Assembly: GCA_030062745.1 (NCBI GenBank)
Contig: CP099839.1
Coordinates: forward strand, 10,228,118-10,292,117
Source: Capitulum mitella
Lineage: Eukaryota > Arthropoda > Thecostraca > Pollicipedomorpha > Pollicipedidae
Reading direction: 5' to 3'
DNA length: 64,000 nucleotides
How positions within the stretch are numbered: the stretch's first letter is position 1; each line of letters opens with the position of its first letter. Under the pieces are notes generated by a model. The model saw only the letters and a list, made by a program, of their open reading frames with translations, did no database searches and was not told the DNA's origin. This document shows, piece by piece, positions 25,701 through 37,700 of the stretch. The position numbers were made by a program, and so were the translations under genes.

Positions 25701-28700
25701 GCCGCGGCCGACCTCAGATTTGTCGGTAATTAGCCCGGGGCGTCTGGGCGGCGCGCGCTGACGGCCGCCGCGGCCGGCTGTTTTGACGGCGGGCTTTTAC
25801 GGGCGGCGCCTGTTTGCCACAGCTGATACCCGCCGCGGCTGCTGCCGCCGCTGCGGCCACGGCGGCGGCGGGTGAGGCCCGCGCCGCGGCCGCGGCGGCG
25901 GGGTGGAGGCGTCGCCGCGCCGGAGCCGCGGAGCCGGCAGCCGCCGCCGCCGTCGCGTGTTTGCGCCGGTGTCGTGTATACACGGCAGGCGGTCATTGGC
26001 GCGCCGAGTCCGCGCGTTCGTTTGCGCGGAATCCGCGGCGAGTTGTGTAAATGGCGGGCGAGTGGTGTCGGCCGGCCGGTGCGTGACTCGCCGAGCTGAG
26101 CTGCAGGCTTTTGTGCATGTGTTTCTGAAGATCCGGTTTTGCAGGCGCGGACATTCAATGCGTTGTCTCAGGCACCCGAGGTCGTCTGTTGAACTAGTTT
26201 CCGCGAGTCGGCATTTCTCGTCGATTACTCCAATTCATATCTTTCGATTTTGTTTGCATTAGTGTCGGCTGCTTTCGGAACAAGCACATGCCATTTCAAC
26301 TCGGATTTTGAGTTGGCTGTCTCACAGCTGGCGCTGAAGTGGGCGTTTGAAGAAAAGCATGGACTGATGTCGCTTTATAATTCCGGCGAGATAGTTCAAA
26401 GCTCAGAACTTCGACATTCTGAGACCCGAAGTTCTGTCCAGAATCCGACAACGATGAGATCGGCATGTTTCAGGCGCACAGACCTCCGTCCATCTCGATC
26501 AAATATTATATCACACTCATTTTAGTATACTGTTGTTTCCCGACTCTCTAACTGCCGGCAGTTGAATGCCGGCAGTAAATAACATCGCATGCGTCCATTT
26601 TGCTCAGAAACGCCACGATTTCGGCAGGTTCCGTTAGGCCAATCCTGTTCTATGTTTCAGAACAAGATGCGTTGCCTTTTCAAGATCCAGGACATACCGT
26701 GTCTGGCGCTGGTCGATTTGGCTTCGGGCCAGACCATCATATCCAATGCCTGCGATCTGGTGCGAGAGCATCCAGACGGCCGCGGGTTTCCATGGAAACC
26801 CAGGAGTTACGAGCAGCTGATGGAGGAAGGCCTCCTGGACAAAGATGGCCAAGTCTGCCACTACCATCAGATTCAGAACGGCTTCAAGGGCCTGTACTTC
26901 GCCGCAAATTGGGTGAGTGGAAGGAGGGGCCGTCATAAACCCCTTAACACCACTTCGTTGACGCCAAAATCGCATTTAGAGGGGAGTGGCTATTGATTTA
27001 ATCCCTATAAGGCGCACCCGTGCATTCAAAGCTTTGGTGATAAAATGCAGAGCTGCTTAACGGAGGGGAGGGCTGGAAAATAACAATTTTTTTTTAATTT
27101 ATCTCCAAAACGAAAAGCTTATTGACTTGCGAACTATTTATGTGCACGCCTGGTTTGTGGTTGGCCCGTCCGCAGTGTTTGAGACGCGCTGCCTCACTCC
27201 TGGGCTGCTCTGTCCTGACTCGTTTGTTTCACGCTGCTACAGTGTCCGCCGTGTAAGGCGTTTGCGCCCGAACTGCGTGAGGTGGCCGAAAGAATCCGCG
27301 ACAGGGGAGTACAATTCGAAATCATCCTCGTGTCATCAGACAGGTGAGCGTGACAGCCGCAAGCGATTTGTTTCGAACTATGCTGTAGAAGGCTAATTTC
27401 TTACTACTGGCTGGGCGTATGTTTCTGCGCAACTTAACTTGGTAGAAATAATGCCTGAAAGAAACACTCAGTGGCGAGGCCAGCCAGGCGCACAGATTTC
27501 GTGCTAAGTTCGGACTTTTTACGTATGGTCTGTGTCACTGACTGTTAGACCTGATGTTATCTGCACACTGGTTAGTGTCGCACTTAAAAGGGTGAGAAGT
27601 CGCGCCTTTCCAGCACAAGCATCTGTCTTTAGTATGGTACTTTCTTGTAAGGGCCCCGATAAATGCCGTTTCACTCGCAGAAATGTTGACATCAATGTGT
27701 CTCAGACACACGCCAAATGCAACCGGCGAGGATGGGTTTGCGAATTTCATCCAGCCTACACGACATCACTAAGTTTTGTCCCGCCAGAAGGCATCACGAT
27801 GCCATTTATCAAAAGTCAATTTGTGTTTGATTGATGTGGATATCAATCTGCAGCTGCAAGCAATATGTTCCCATGTTTATTGTCAGTCTATACTTATAAA
27901 AGGTCTGGGACAGAACATGATGTAAGCGCTGGACGACACCTGAGGATTAATGTGAATAGTCACGATCCTTTCTATGATGACAAGTCCCACCCTAGAGCGG
28001 AAAACGTCCGGATACTCTTTATATGACTTCCAACTGCAGTCAGCAAGAAGTACAGTTTCTTGTACCTATCAGCTCGACCGTACTGCCAAGACGGTGGTTA
28101 TTTCAATACTATCGTTTGCACTGTTCATCTCTCTTGTTCAGGTGGTGCACTCAAACGGCAAAAAAGTCTCATCGCCAGAAAGCTTGCTAAGCAATACAGC
28201 ATAAATAGAAAGTATTACCCATGGTTAGATGCCTTTATGAACAGCCCCAGTGTCGGCATTGACAGCTGATTATCAGACAAACCCCAGGGTCGACATCAGC
28301 AACTCATCACCAGACAGCCCAACGTCTAATGTCTACATGGGCAACTGACCACCAGACAGCTCACCGTCGGTATTATAAGCTGATCACCAGGCAACCCAGC
28401 GTCCGTATGGACAGCTGATCAGCCGAAGGCTCAGCGCCGGACCAACAGCTGATCACCAGACAGTCCAGTGTCAGTATGCAAAGGTGGTCATCGAAGAACC
28501 CAGAGTTGATATCAACAGAGGATCAAACAACGCGTCCAGCGTCGTTATGATCAGCTGATCACCAGACAACCCAGCGTCGTTATAAACAGCTGATCACCAG
28601 ACAGCCCAGCGTCCGCATGAACAGCTGATCGCCAGACAGCCCAGTGTGGAACAGCTGACGAGCAGACGGGCCAGCGCGGGATCAGCAGCTGATGAGCAGC

Positions 28701-31700
28701 CGGCCGAGCGCGGCGGCGGCGGCACGCCCTCAGTGTCGGCCGTCACAGGCCGGTCAATAGTGTCAGCTGCCGCGCCGTGTGTCCGGCGGGCGGCACTGTT
28801 GAGTCGGCGCGGCCCGGCCCGCACCGGGCCAGCACCGGCCGTCGCCTCCCATTATCGCCGAGACGGCTCCGGCTCGCCCTATCAGACACCGGAGCAAATG
28901 TGAAATCAATACAGCTTCACTCGCGCCGGGAGCCGCCGGCCGGCAGCCGCGAGCTGACGACCTCCGCGCCCCGAGCCGCCGGCGCCGCGTCCCTCCGCGG
29001 CCGGTCATAAACAGTCGGTCCCGTATTGTAGCGGGGCTGCGAGCCAGCAGCGGCGGCCAGCGACCTCGCCGCGCCGCGCCGCGCCGCGCCGCCGCGCCGC
29101 GCCGCGCCGCCGCTCCGCGCCGCCGCGCCGCCGCCGCCACGTTCCGCACCATTTGGCCGTTGCGCGTCGCGCCAGGATCGCCTAAACAGAGCGCGGCTGC
29201 ACGGCTGCACGTCGGCGGGGCTGGAGACGGTGGCGGCGCGGGCCGGCGGCCGGCGGCTGTTGCTCCCACGTGGCGGCGGCGTCCCGGACGGCGGCTCGTC
29301 CCACGGGGCTCGCCCCCAGTCAAACTCGGCGGCCATTGTCCGGTGGTGTCGGGCCGGGCTTTTCTTCAAACGGGGCCGGGGAGGTTGTTTGTTACTGGAC
29401 GATATCGGTTTGCCCCAGGGCGCTGAGAACGCCTCCGGAAAGGCATTGTCTCGCAGAGCGCGTGCGCATCTCCTTATGTCGGCAGCCCGTCTTTGGGTCG
29501 AATAATCATTTCCAGAAGTCGACCACCGTGTTCGGTTGCCGGCCGTCAGTTCCCTGGGAGCGATTGCTTGTATGAAAGGACAGAGCATGCATCCGCTTAT
29601 GTCTTATGTGGGTCGACACATGCAACTGTATGTTGCCGTCTGGTCGTCAACCACTTTGTTTGACAGCTTCTATCAGCTGTTTGCGTTTGGTAGCTGTTTG
29701 TTTGTGTCTTCCGTCAGTCGTCCGTCCGCTTCGTCGGTTTACCGCTGCTCGTCCTGTGGCCGGTCTGCTCGGTCCCTCCTCAACAAGCTTCTCCTGTACG
29801 AGGCTGATTGCCCAGATGTGGGCTGGTTGTTCACGGTATCGGTCGCTTGTCCACGGCGTCTGCTGTGTTCGTGTCGATTGTCGGTTGGCTGGTCCCGCTG
29901 TCGGTTCCGTTGTAATATCGTCTGTTTACCCCCGGCGTCCGTTGTTTGTAATCGGAGATCGCTGCTTGCCCCGTCTCCGGGGCCGGCTGTTTGTGTTTGA
30001 GTCAGCGCGCACCCCACCCCTGCAGCGGGCCACTGGAGCTGCCGCGATATTGACCAGCGCCGCGGGCAAAATCATAAACCGTTATCCCCTCCGGCCATTT
30101 CACCTGGGGCGCGGCATCGGCCGGAGGGGAGGTGGCGAGTTCATTACGGGATGACACGCCGTGGTGCCCACGGCCCTGATGTAGTTACTCGTTGAGCCGT
30201 GATCCCTGACGAGGGCGCTCACCGAACGGCGTCGTTTGGCGGGCCGATTATTGAACAGCCGCCGCGGGCGATGGAGTCAGCTGCCGATTGGTTGGTTGGT
30301 TTGAGTTAGGACGCACAGACTCGAGTGTCCGGTGTCCAATCCATTCCACACGTGACTCCGACCGGCAGCTAGCAGTGTCGAGATTCGAACCCACAACATT
30401 GCGATTATGAAACCGAATCTCTATCCACCAAGTTAACGAGAAGGAGTCAACTGCCGAGCCTCAGCGCTTATGGAACCGCTAGCCGGAACGCGCCATTTGA
30501 CGGCGCACCATCCGAGAAACCATAGCCCCTGATGGAGCCGCTGAAGCACAATATTCGGCGAAACAGCTGGATGGTCGCCGTGCCATATGGAGCGGACTCG
30601 CAAGCCATGCCAGAGTGGTGAAAGAGCAGCCCCCTGGGCTGCTGAGGTGAGGTGAACACCTCACATGAAGTCTGGTCCAAGACGTCGGTGAAAAGTTCCC
30701 AAGTGAAAAGTGGTAATATGGCCCGTCTTCCGCTGTCTTGTGCCAGAAGAGCAACAGCAACGACCCAGCGGCCATGACCTTGGGCCGGGTCAGTTGGTGG
30801 CAAAGTGCGGCTACAGGGTTCCCGAATTGATGAGCCATGGTTTTGCAAAGTGAGGATGAAGCGTTACTTGATATGAGGACATGAAATAGTCCTTAACAAC
30901 TTGACATGTCGCCAGAGGAGCCCAGGGGCTGCTACATTATGACAAAAAAGGACGCAAGCAAGGTCTTGGCGTAAGACAATACGTCCACTGGGATTCATGC
31001 TGCTTTATGTTCATGGCGGCAGAGTATGTTTATTAACAATAGCTTCATGGAGATGGTCGATGTGGTATGTATTGTTTGTCCACGCTATTACTGAAGACGC
31101 ACTTCGTACGTCTATTCATCACGCTATGATGCGTTGCAACATACGTTCAGTTTTTGTACGCTATTGAATAAGAGATAGCCGTACAGGAGATCGCGAGCCA
31201 TGCTTGCGACGTGGCTGCCATCGCGAACCTGGAAAGCTGATGTAAAAGCTGATGGGTGGCTTACTACAGTGATTCGCATTAAAAACATCGTCTATCACTG
31301 AAGTGATTCATTGCAGCTATTCGCAACATTCGAGAAGATGCAGCAACTGTATTTGAGTGACTGCTGCTTCAGTGTTTCAAACCGCATGTCATTGATTTAA
31401 GTAGCACTACATGTAACTGTAGTGCTACTTGCGGCACTACTACCTGCGGCAATTTCCTCGAGTGGCTTTGAGTTCCGATTAATGCTTGGGCGGCTTAAAG
31501 GCTTAAAGCCACAACTGTTGCACTTCCGCGAACTTTTAAGGGCATACCACAATGCCAACGATCCTAACGTAAAGTAGTAGCGCCGCTCCTTTCAAAGGGC
31601 ACCGTGTGATTACAACAGCTGCTCCCATTTCGCCCAAGAAGTTTCCTAGCGCATGAGTTCGTCATGGCCGGGAGGAACGACAATGAATTTTAGTGAAACG

Positions 31701-34700
31701 CAGGCATGACGAACTTTAGCGGAACATCGAAGGCTGAACAATGTACCTGACCGGAAGGCGATGCTATTGAGCTGCAGCACACGTGGCCCTGAAGATGGCG
31801 GGGGTCCTTTACGCTGCACTAGCGCGTGCCATCGTGGCTATTAGTGGAGTTCCACTTGTACCCGACCTGCGCAGCCTTGAGATGACCTGCCCAGGTCGGA
31901 TCAGACCTGACCCCGCAGGACGGCGGAGTCGTTTTAGCAGCGCCGGAGCTAAAACGACTGGCGCCGTGGCCAGCGGTGGCGTCCCACCCTGAGCTGACCT
32001 GACCTGACCCGCAGGACGGCGGAGTCGTTTGAGGTGCACCGGAGCGCGGCGCCGTGGCTGGCGGTGCCGTACGCGGACGAGGGCCGGCGCCGAGAGCTGG
32101 CGGAGCGGTTCGGCGTGCAGGGCATCCCCACTCTGCTGATCCTGGACGAGCAGGACCGAGTGGTGTGCCGCAACGCCCGGACCCACGTCGGAGACGACCC
32201 CCTGGCGCAGGTCGGTAACCGGCTCAGGTCGAGCAGTGTCCGTGGAGAACGACCAGGACTGGGCGAGCGTGGGTCGCCAAGTATTGACCAGATCGGAGGT
32301 CTCATCGCTCGGCTATCTGGATTCCGAGAGAGTGCACGATCGCTGCAAAAGTCGATGGTTTTTCCATCGGCTGTCTTCATCGATTGCGATCTTCGTTTGC
32401 AACGAGTCAGCTCAAAGCAGTTCTGCCTCGGTTTGACTACGTCGTCCCGGTCAAACGATTGGCAGTCTTCAGTCACCGCAACTGACCTTGCCTTTCAGAG
32501 CCGGTTGGATGCAGACTTCACAACTCATAGTGAGAGTACAGGAGCCTGAGGTCATCCTGAAATACCGCTGAATGCCGACGAATATTAACGTAATTAAAAA
32601 TCAGATGTAAAATGAAACATCCATACTCCGACAGGTTTTTCTGAAGCGAGCATTCAGTGTCTTTTGTATGCGTATTTTATTCCATATTTTGTTTTTTATT
32701 ATTTGAGTGCCATTTGGCATTCCTCGTGACCAGTGGGTGACGTCGGGCCCCGGTATACTCTGGCTGTGAGTAGCTGTTCGTTAGTAGCTGTGAGCAGCAC
32801 CGACAGCGAGGGCAGGGTACAGTGCCTGAAGGCTGCCAGACGATTGTCAGCGATCTCAGGGGTGACCCCGACTCTTGGCCGCAGGAGTTTCCCGTGGCGG
32901 CCGGCCCTGGTGGAGGAGCTGTCGGAGAAACATCGCCACCTGCTGGACGAGCCGCTGCTAGTCCTGTTTGTCGGTGGGTACGCGCAGCTCGGGTGGTGAC
33001 CTTTTAGACTGTGTGGAGGGCGCCTCTCGCAAACTTAAAAACTGGCCGATTATTGTCTTTAGGACAAGGAGAGTTTAAGTTATTTATGGCTACTGAGATA
33101 ATTCGAAACGGCGCCAGACGGGCCACAAGGATATCCTTCCACAGCCATTCTTTGCAATAGCTTAGCATCCAATGGTCGTTATCTCGGTTTGTGTCTAACC
33201 ATGAGATAGTTTTAAAACGAATCCATCCGTCCAGGATTAAAACTGATACCAGTTTATTTATTAATCAAAAAATGGGATCCACAGACCCAACTACCGCCAT
33301 CCGGTACAGTCTGCTGCCAAACCAAGTATTTAGCGCTGATAAATTAAAGTTTCATAGCGTCCTCCGGCTTCCTCAAAATAGTAGGCGAGCATGGCACAGA
33401 ACGTTAGACCGAAGGCAAAATCCATCTAAGTATGCCATACATTTGTTGTACCCTAGCAATTTTAGGCAATGAACTTTAAATCAGCATAAAAACACGTAAG
33501 ACAGCAAGTTTCTCAAAAAAAGATGCACCTAGGCAATACAATTCATTTAACCCTATTCCCGGAGGGCTAGACGGTATGGCCGATTCCCGGCAGGGGGGGG
33601 GCGGATTCGGCCCCCCCCCTGAGATCTCGAGAACTACTTATCCGATTTCATCGCAACAAACGGCAATCGATTTACCGTGACGTGAACTACATTTTGATAA
33701 AAAGAAATTTTCAAAATTTTGAAATTTGTGGATACAGGGGGGCAAAAATGTCAAAATGGGGGGTACTTTTTGACTTCTTATAGCTCCGTTGTTTATGGAC
33801 CGATTTCGATGAAACTGGCATCAATCGAGAGATTATGGATAGGGCTTTTACCATGGGTATGCAAATTTGAAATTTTGAGAAAATTCATGGACGTTCACAG
33901 GGTTTCAAAAATAGGGGGATAAATTTTCTAATAACGGAATGAACAAAAAAGGTAAAAACACTTTTTTAGCTTCTGCTAGTCATGTTATGCTAAAGAAGTA
34001 CAAATCGCATTACAATGTTTGTATAATGTTAGCATAGGCGGTGCCAGGGACATGAGAAAGGGGGAACTGTCATGGTCACACGTTTCTCAGATCAACTTGT
34101 GACTTTTGACCTTAAATGACCTCCAGTGACCTTGGGGTCACCTGGAATGATGTCGTGTGCATTCAATATTATCTGTAAACGTTTTTAATCGATTAAATTC
34201 ACTCTATTCCAAAAAATTCATTTTTTGGCTTTTGCGATATAGGGTACGTGCACTGACATTTTAGGTCATAGCTCCGTGACCCGACCTGATATCAAGCTGA
34301 AACTTGGTACACAAGTAGAGGGCATCTTTCTACGTCATATATATTCCGGGTTTGGCATTTGAAAAAACGGCGCCGAAATTATTGCGAAAAAACAAATTTT
34401 GACTTTTGACCTTGACCTGACCTTGTAAAGTGACCTCAGATAAACAAAATTACATACGCACATTGCCCAACTATTTAGCTATATATTCACATAAAGTTTT
34501 AAGTTCTATCTTAAAAATTCTGTTTTTGGCAGACATTTTCCTTTTACCCTCAACATGACCAAAAATGACCTGAGGTGCCTCCCAAAAACGTTGCCTGGCT
34601 CCGCCCCTGAGCAAAATAGAATTTCGAAATTTTGTCACGGCGCGTAGAAGGAATAGCTAGGAAAAGTCACCAAGTTTCGTGAAGCTGCGTTAAAAAGCCT

Positions 34701-37700
34701 GGAATTGGGAAGCAAAAAACCCGAGGGGGGGCGGATTCCGCCCCCCCCCCTGCCGGGAATAGGGTTAAGGACAGTTTCCTCAGATGACCTAGAAGAGAAC
34801 AAAACCATAGAAACGTGCGTATAGTCATCCCCAACATTGTTTTGTACCATTTTAGCTTTGAATTAGGCAATGAACAAGGAATTGGCAGCGTTTCATTGTT
34901 TAGCCTCTACAGAAAACGGAGTACATTTTTGTTCGGTCCGTGAGACCTGACACCGGCCTGAAACTTACACCGCCAGAAGATAAAATTACCTCTTACATAT
35001 GTCCTGTTTTCTTTCGCTGAGTTGACTAGAGCGAAAGTCAGGAATTTTTTAGGTTTTTGATCTTGCCCTGACCTCGTGAACTGGCTTCAGACCAACCGAG
35101 ACGTTTCTTTGTTTTTCAGTTGGTTTTTTTGTGCACCACAGGCATTTTGAAAGTCCGTGTTTAAAACCGCATTCGTGGCAGCAGTTGGACCTTTACCCCC
35201 AAAAAAGCAATTTCTAACAATAATGACCAGACTTTAACGAGTTTTAGCTTAGTAATCTTAAGTTACTTCGTAATTTTGACAATTTTTTAACACTAAAAGG
35301 TTGGTTGTTCAATTCTATATAGCTATACCACATTTGGAGTGGCTACGCCACACCGTTCGGGAACAATTTTGGAAAACCTCAGGCTGGTGGTCAAATTGAC
35401 CCCCTATCCGAGGTGTGTAAATCGCAACTGATCCATGATTTTTCTTATATAAGGTTAGCCGACATGTGCTGAACCGGGTGGCGTTGGGATCAGCGTCTCT
35501 GTTAAAACAGCATGATGATCAATAAGACAGAACACAACGACGAAAATAGCATGTAACTTGACACTCCTCCGTGTAACGAAGTTTTCGCCGCGCTGTGTGC
35601 GTCTGTCTGGACAGACGCCGAGCCTGAGGAGGTGAGGTTCGCACTTGACGTGCTGACGCCGGCGGCCGAGGCGGCTCAGAAGTACGGTACGGATCAGGCC
35701 GACCTGATTCGGTTCTTCATCGGCACAGAGGTGAGTTGTTGACGGACAGTGGTGTGGACCTGGGGCGTATGGGCCGAGCAACATGTATTCTGCCGAGCCT
35801 AGAAGCGCTCTGATGTGCTACGGTGGTGATATTTCCGCCGTGGCGCGGAAATTTTATATAACTTACCAAAGGATTGCGTAACGGTGAAACGTTGTCTTGA
35901 CGAACTTGCAAGACTTAAAGTACGTCTTCCTTTCCTGATGACATTAATGTGTATTTCTGCCAATTTGACGTAGTTGACTGAAACACGTGAATGCCTTACT
36001 TTTCTAGATATCGGCATGTTCGTTCTGTATTATGGTAATATGGTGCATGAAAATATCATTTTTGATGCAGTCAGCTCATCTAAAACATTTAATGAAAATT
36101 GCTTCTAAAAGTGCTAAAAATCCCGGTGACCCACGTTGCATCAGACTCATCTGAGCAAAGTGAAGTAGAAATTGCCTTTTCCCCGAGGACCAAAAAGGCG
36201 TAGACGATGTACGGAATACATCCTCGTTATTTCCGGTTCCAGTGTGTTATTCATTTCGGTCTGGATCCTTCCTGTCCCTACGATGGGCTTTCTTCGTTTC
36301 TTTCATTTGCAGTTAGCGCTCCGTATGGTCGGCTGAACTCGGGAAATTTCCCACTCGCTCCGAGATGAATTTGCTTTCCAACACGTGTTGTTCGCCAACC
36401 CTGAAGGCATTTACATATAAATAGCCAGCCTTATAGTCCGCCATCAGGAACCCTTATAACACCAGTGCTGATATTCCCTGGAGATCTGCTATTTCGGGAG
36501 ACGTCTGTTGCATCGCCAGTAAACCAAGCTCCAGTTAATCAGAATCTGATGAGAATCTACTGAAATGAGAACCAGATCCATTCAAAGAAGACGTGTAAAT
36601 GTTCAGTCTCCGTTTGACCAGCTGTCACAAACACTGTGATCAACTTGGCGTTGTTTCAACTAACTGAACGCACATCTAGCCACAACGCCACAAAACATCA
36701 CGGCTGGGCAACCTATATGTGGGCAAAAGGTATGCATTTGCGCTTTTCCCGAGTTATCATATTAAGTCATTCGTCACGATTTCTGGCATATTTGGTAGTG
36801 TACTGGTCTTCTCGTCATAGTAAGACGGGCTCAAGTCATCTCGGCTCTCGATATCTGGCCTGCGGGTCACCTGGCCATTGGCCAGGAGAAGGTCACGCCG
36901 ACTGCTACACGGTCCTGTCGCAACATTGACAGTACGTTAGAACTTCGCCACAAGAATCAACCGTTGCCTGGCATGGCGTGATCGGGTAAAGTGGTCCGAG
37001 TTCATGCAACGAGCTTTGCTTAGTACGGGCTTCGACCCCTAACACCAGCATATGTCAATCCATACGGATCAAATTTGCGAAAAATAATAATTAGACCACG
37101 TCACCCATTCCAGAGATGGGTCCAGATGGACACAGCGGCGTGCGCGTCCGTTCACATTTTTCTCGGATACCAGTTCTATTTTTCATTTCTAAGGGGACCT
37201 CAGCCTCAGGAGTCTGATGCTGCATCTTCCAAAATCATGTGTCTTCAAAAAATCCGTATTCCAATCTTGCATTGTGGTTTCCGATAATGTTCACGGCACA
37301 CGGTGTCAGAGTCAGAGCGGCAGTACTTAAGATAAAACTGCTCGATATCAAAATATTTGCAGTGGTTTCTAAACTTGATCTGATGCATTTGAACGATGGA
37401 AAAGGCTGGCGTGAAACACGCGCGTTAACCAGTACACGGGGTGAAAGAAACGTTTGGCCGTGGGTCGCGATAAAATGTTGGTGATCTAGTGGGATGGACC
37501 AGATTGCAGCAAAAGAAAGTATAGGGCAACTGGGAAACGAACGGCATCAGAGCTTTGTAATCAGACAGGGAAAATCTGTGCCGTCATGTAGTTACGTCCA
37601 TTGGTCGGAGTGATAACGATATCTCCACCCCAGGAATGATAGCAGACCCGGAACGGTAACTGTGTATCAGCGCTGGCAGCGGTAGCAGGCTCCGTGCGAC

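Larger units (their letters stand above)
20706..26660 (+). other. Nucleoredoxin intron 2
   Basis: This 5.96-kb intron carries a transposon-like element (21634-23430) with LINE remnants, small tandem repeats near 24375-24475, a degenerate Gly/Glu-type repeat at 24830-25330 and a CpG-rich block at 25600-26100. I recognise no additional exon; open frames in the GC-rich block are alanine-rich and low complexity. Confidence 0.55.
27344..32014 (+). other. Nucleoredoxin intron 4
   Basis: This 4.67-kb intron contains a minisatellite (28236-28705), a very CpG-rich block (28700-29400) with a GCC/GCG run at about 29065-29140, a stretch poor in A on the plus strand (29590-29960), a tRNA-derived SINE (30286-30441), a hairpin (31399-31430) and a broken copy of the exon 5 boundary (31907-31980). 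No independent gene is recognised. Confidence 0.55.

Noticed and set aside
25700..26160. Alanine-rich open frames in a CpG-dense block, considered as an alternative first exon of nucleoredoxin.
   Set aside because: The product is low-complexity GCC-repeat translation with no conserved residues; no downstream donor is convincing. An alternative promoter cannot be excluded.
28763..29588. Two overlapping minus-strand open frames of about 190-220 codons.
   Set aside because: They run through a GCC/GCG simple repeat and are Arg/Ala homopolymer-like.
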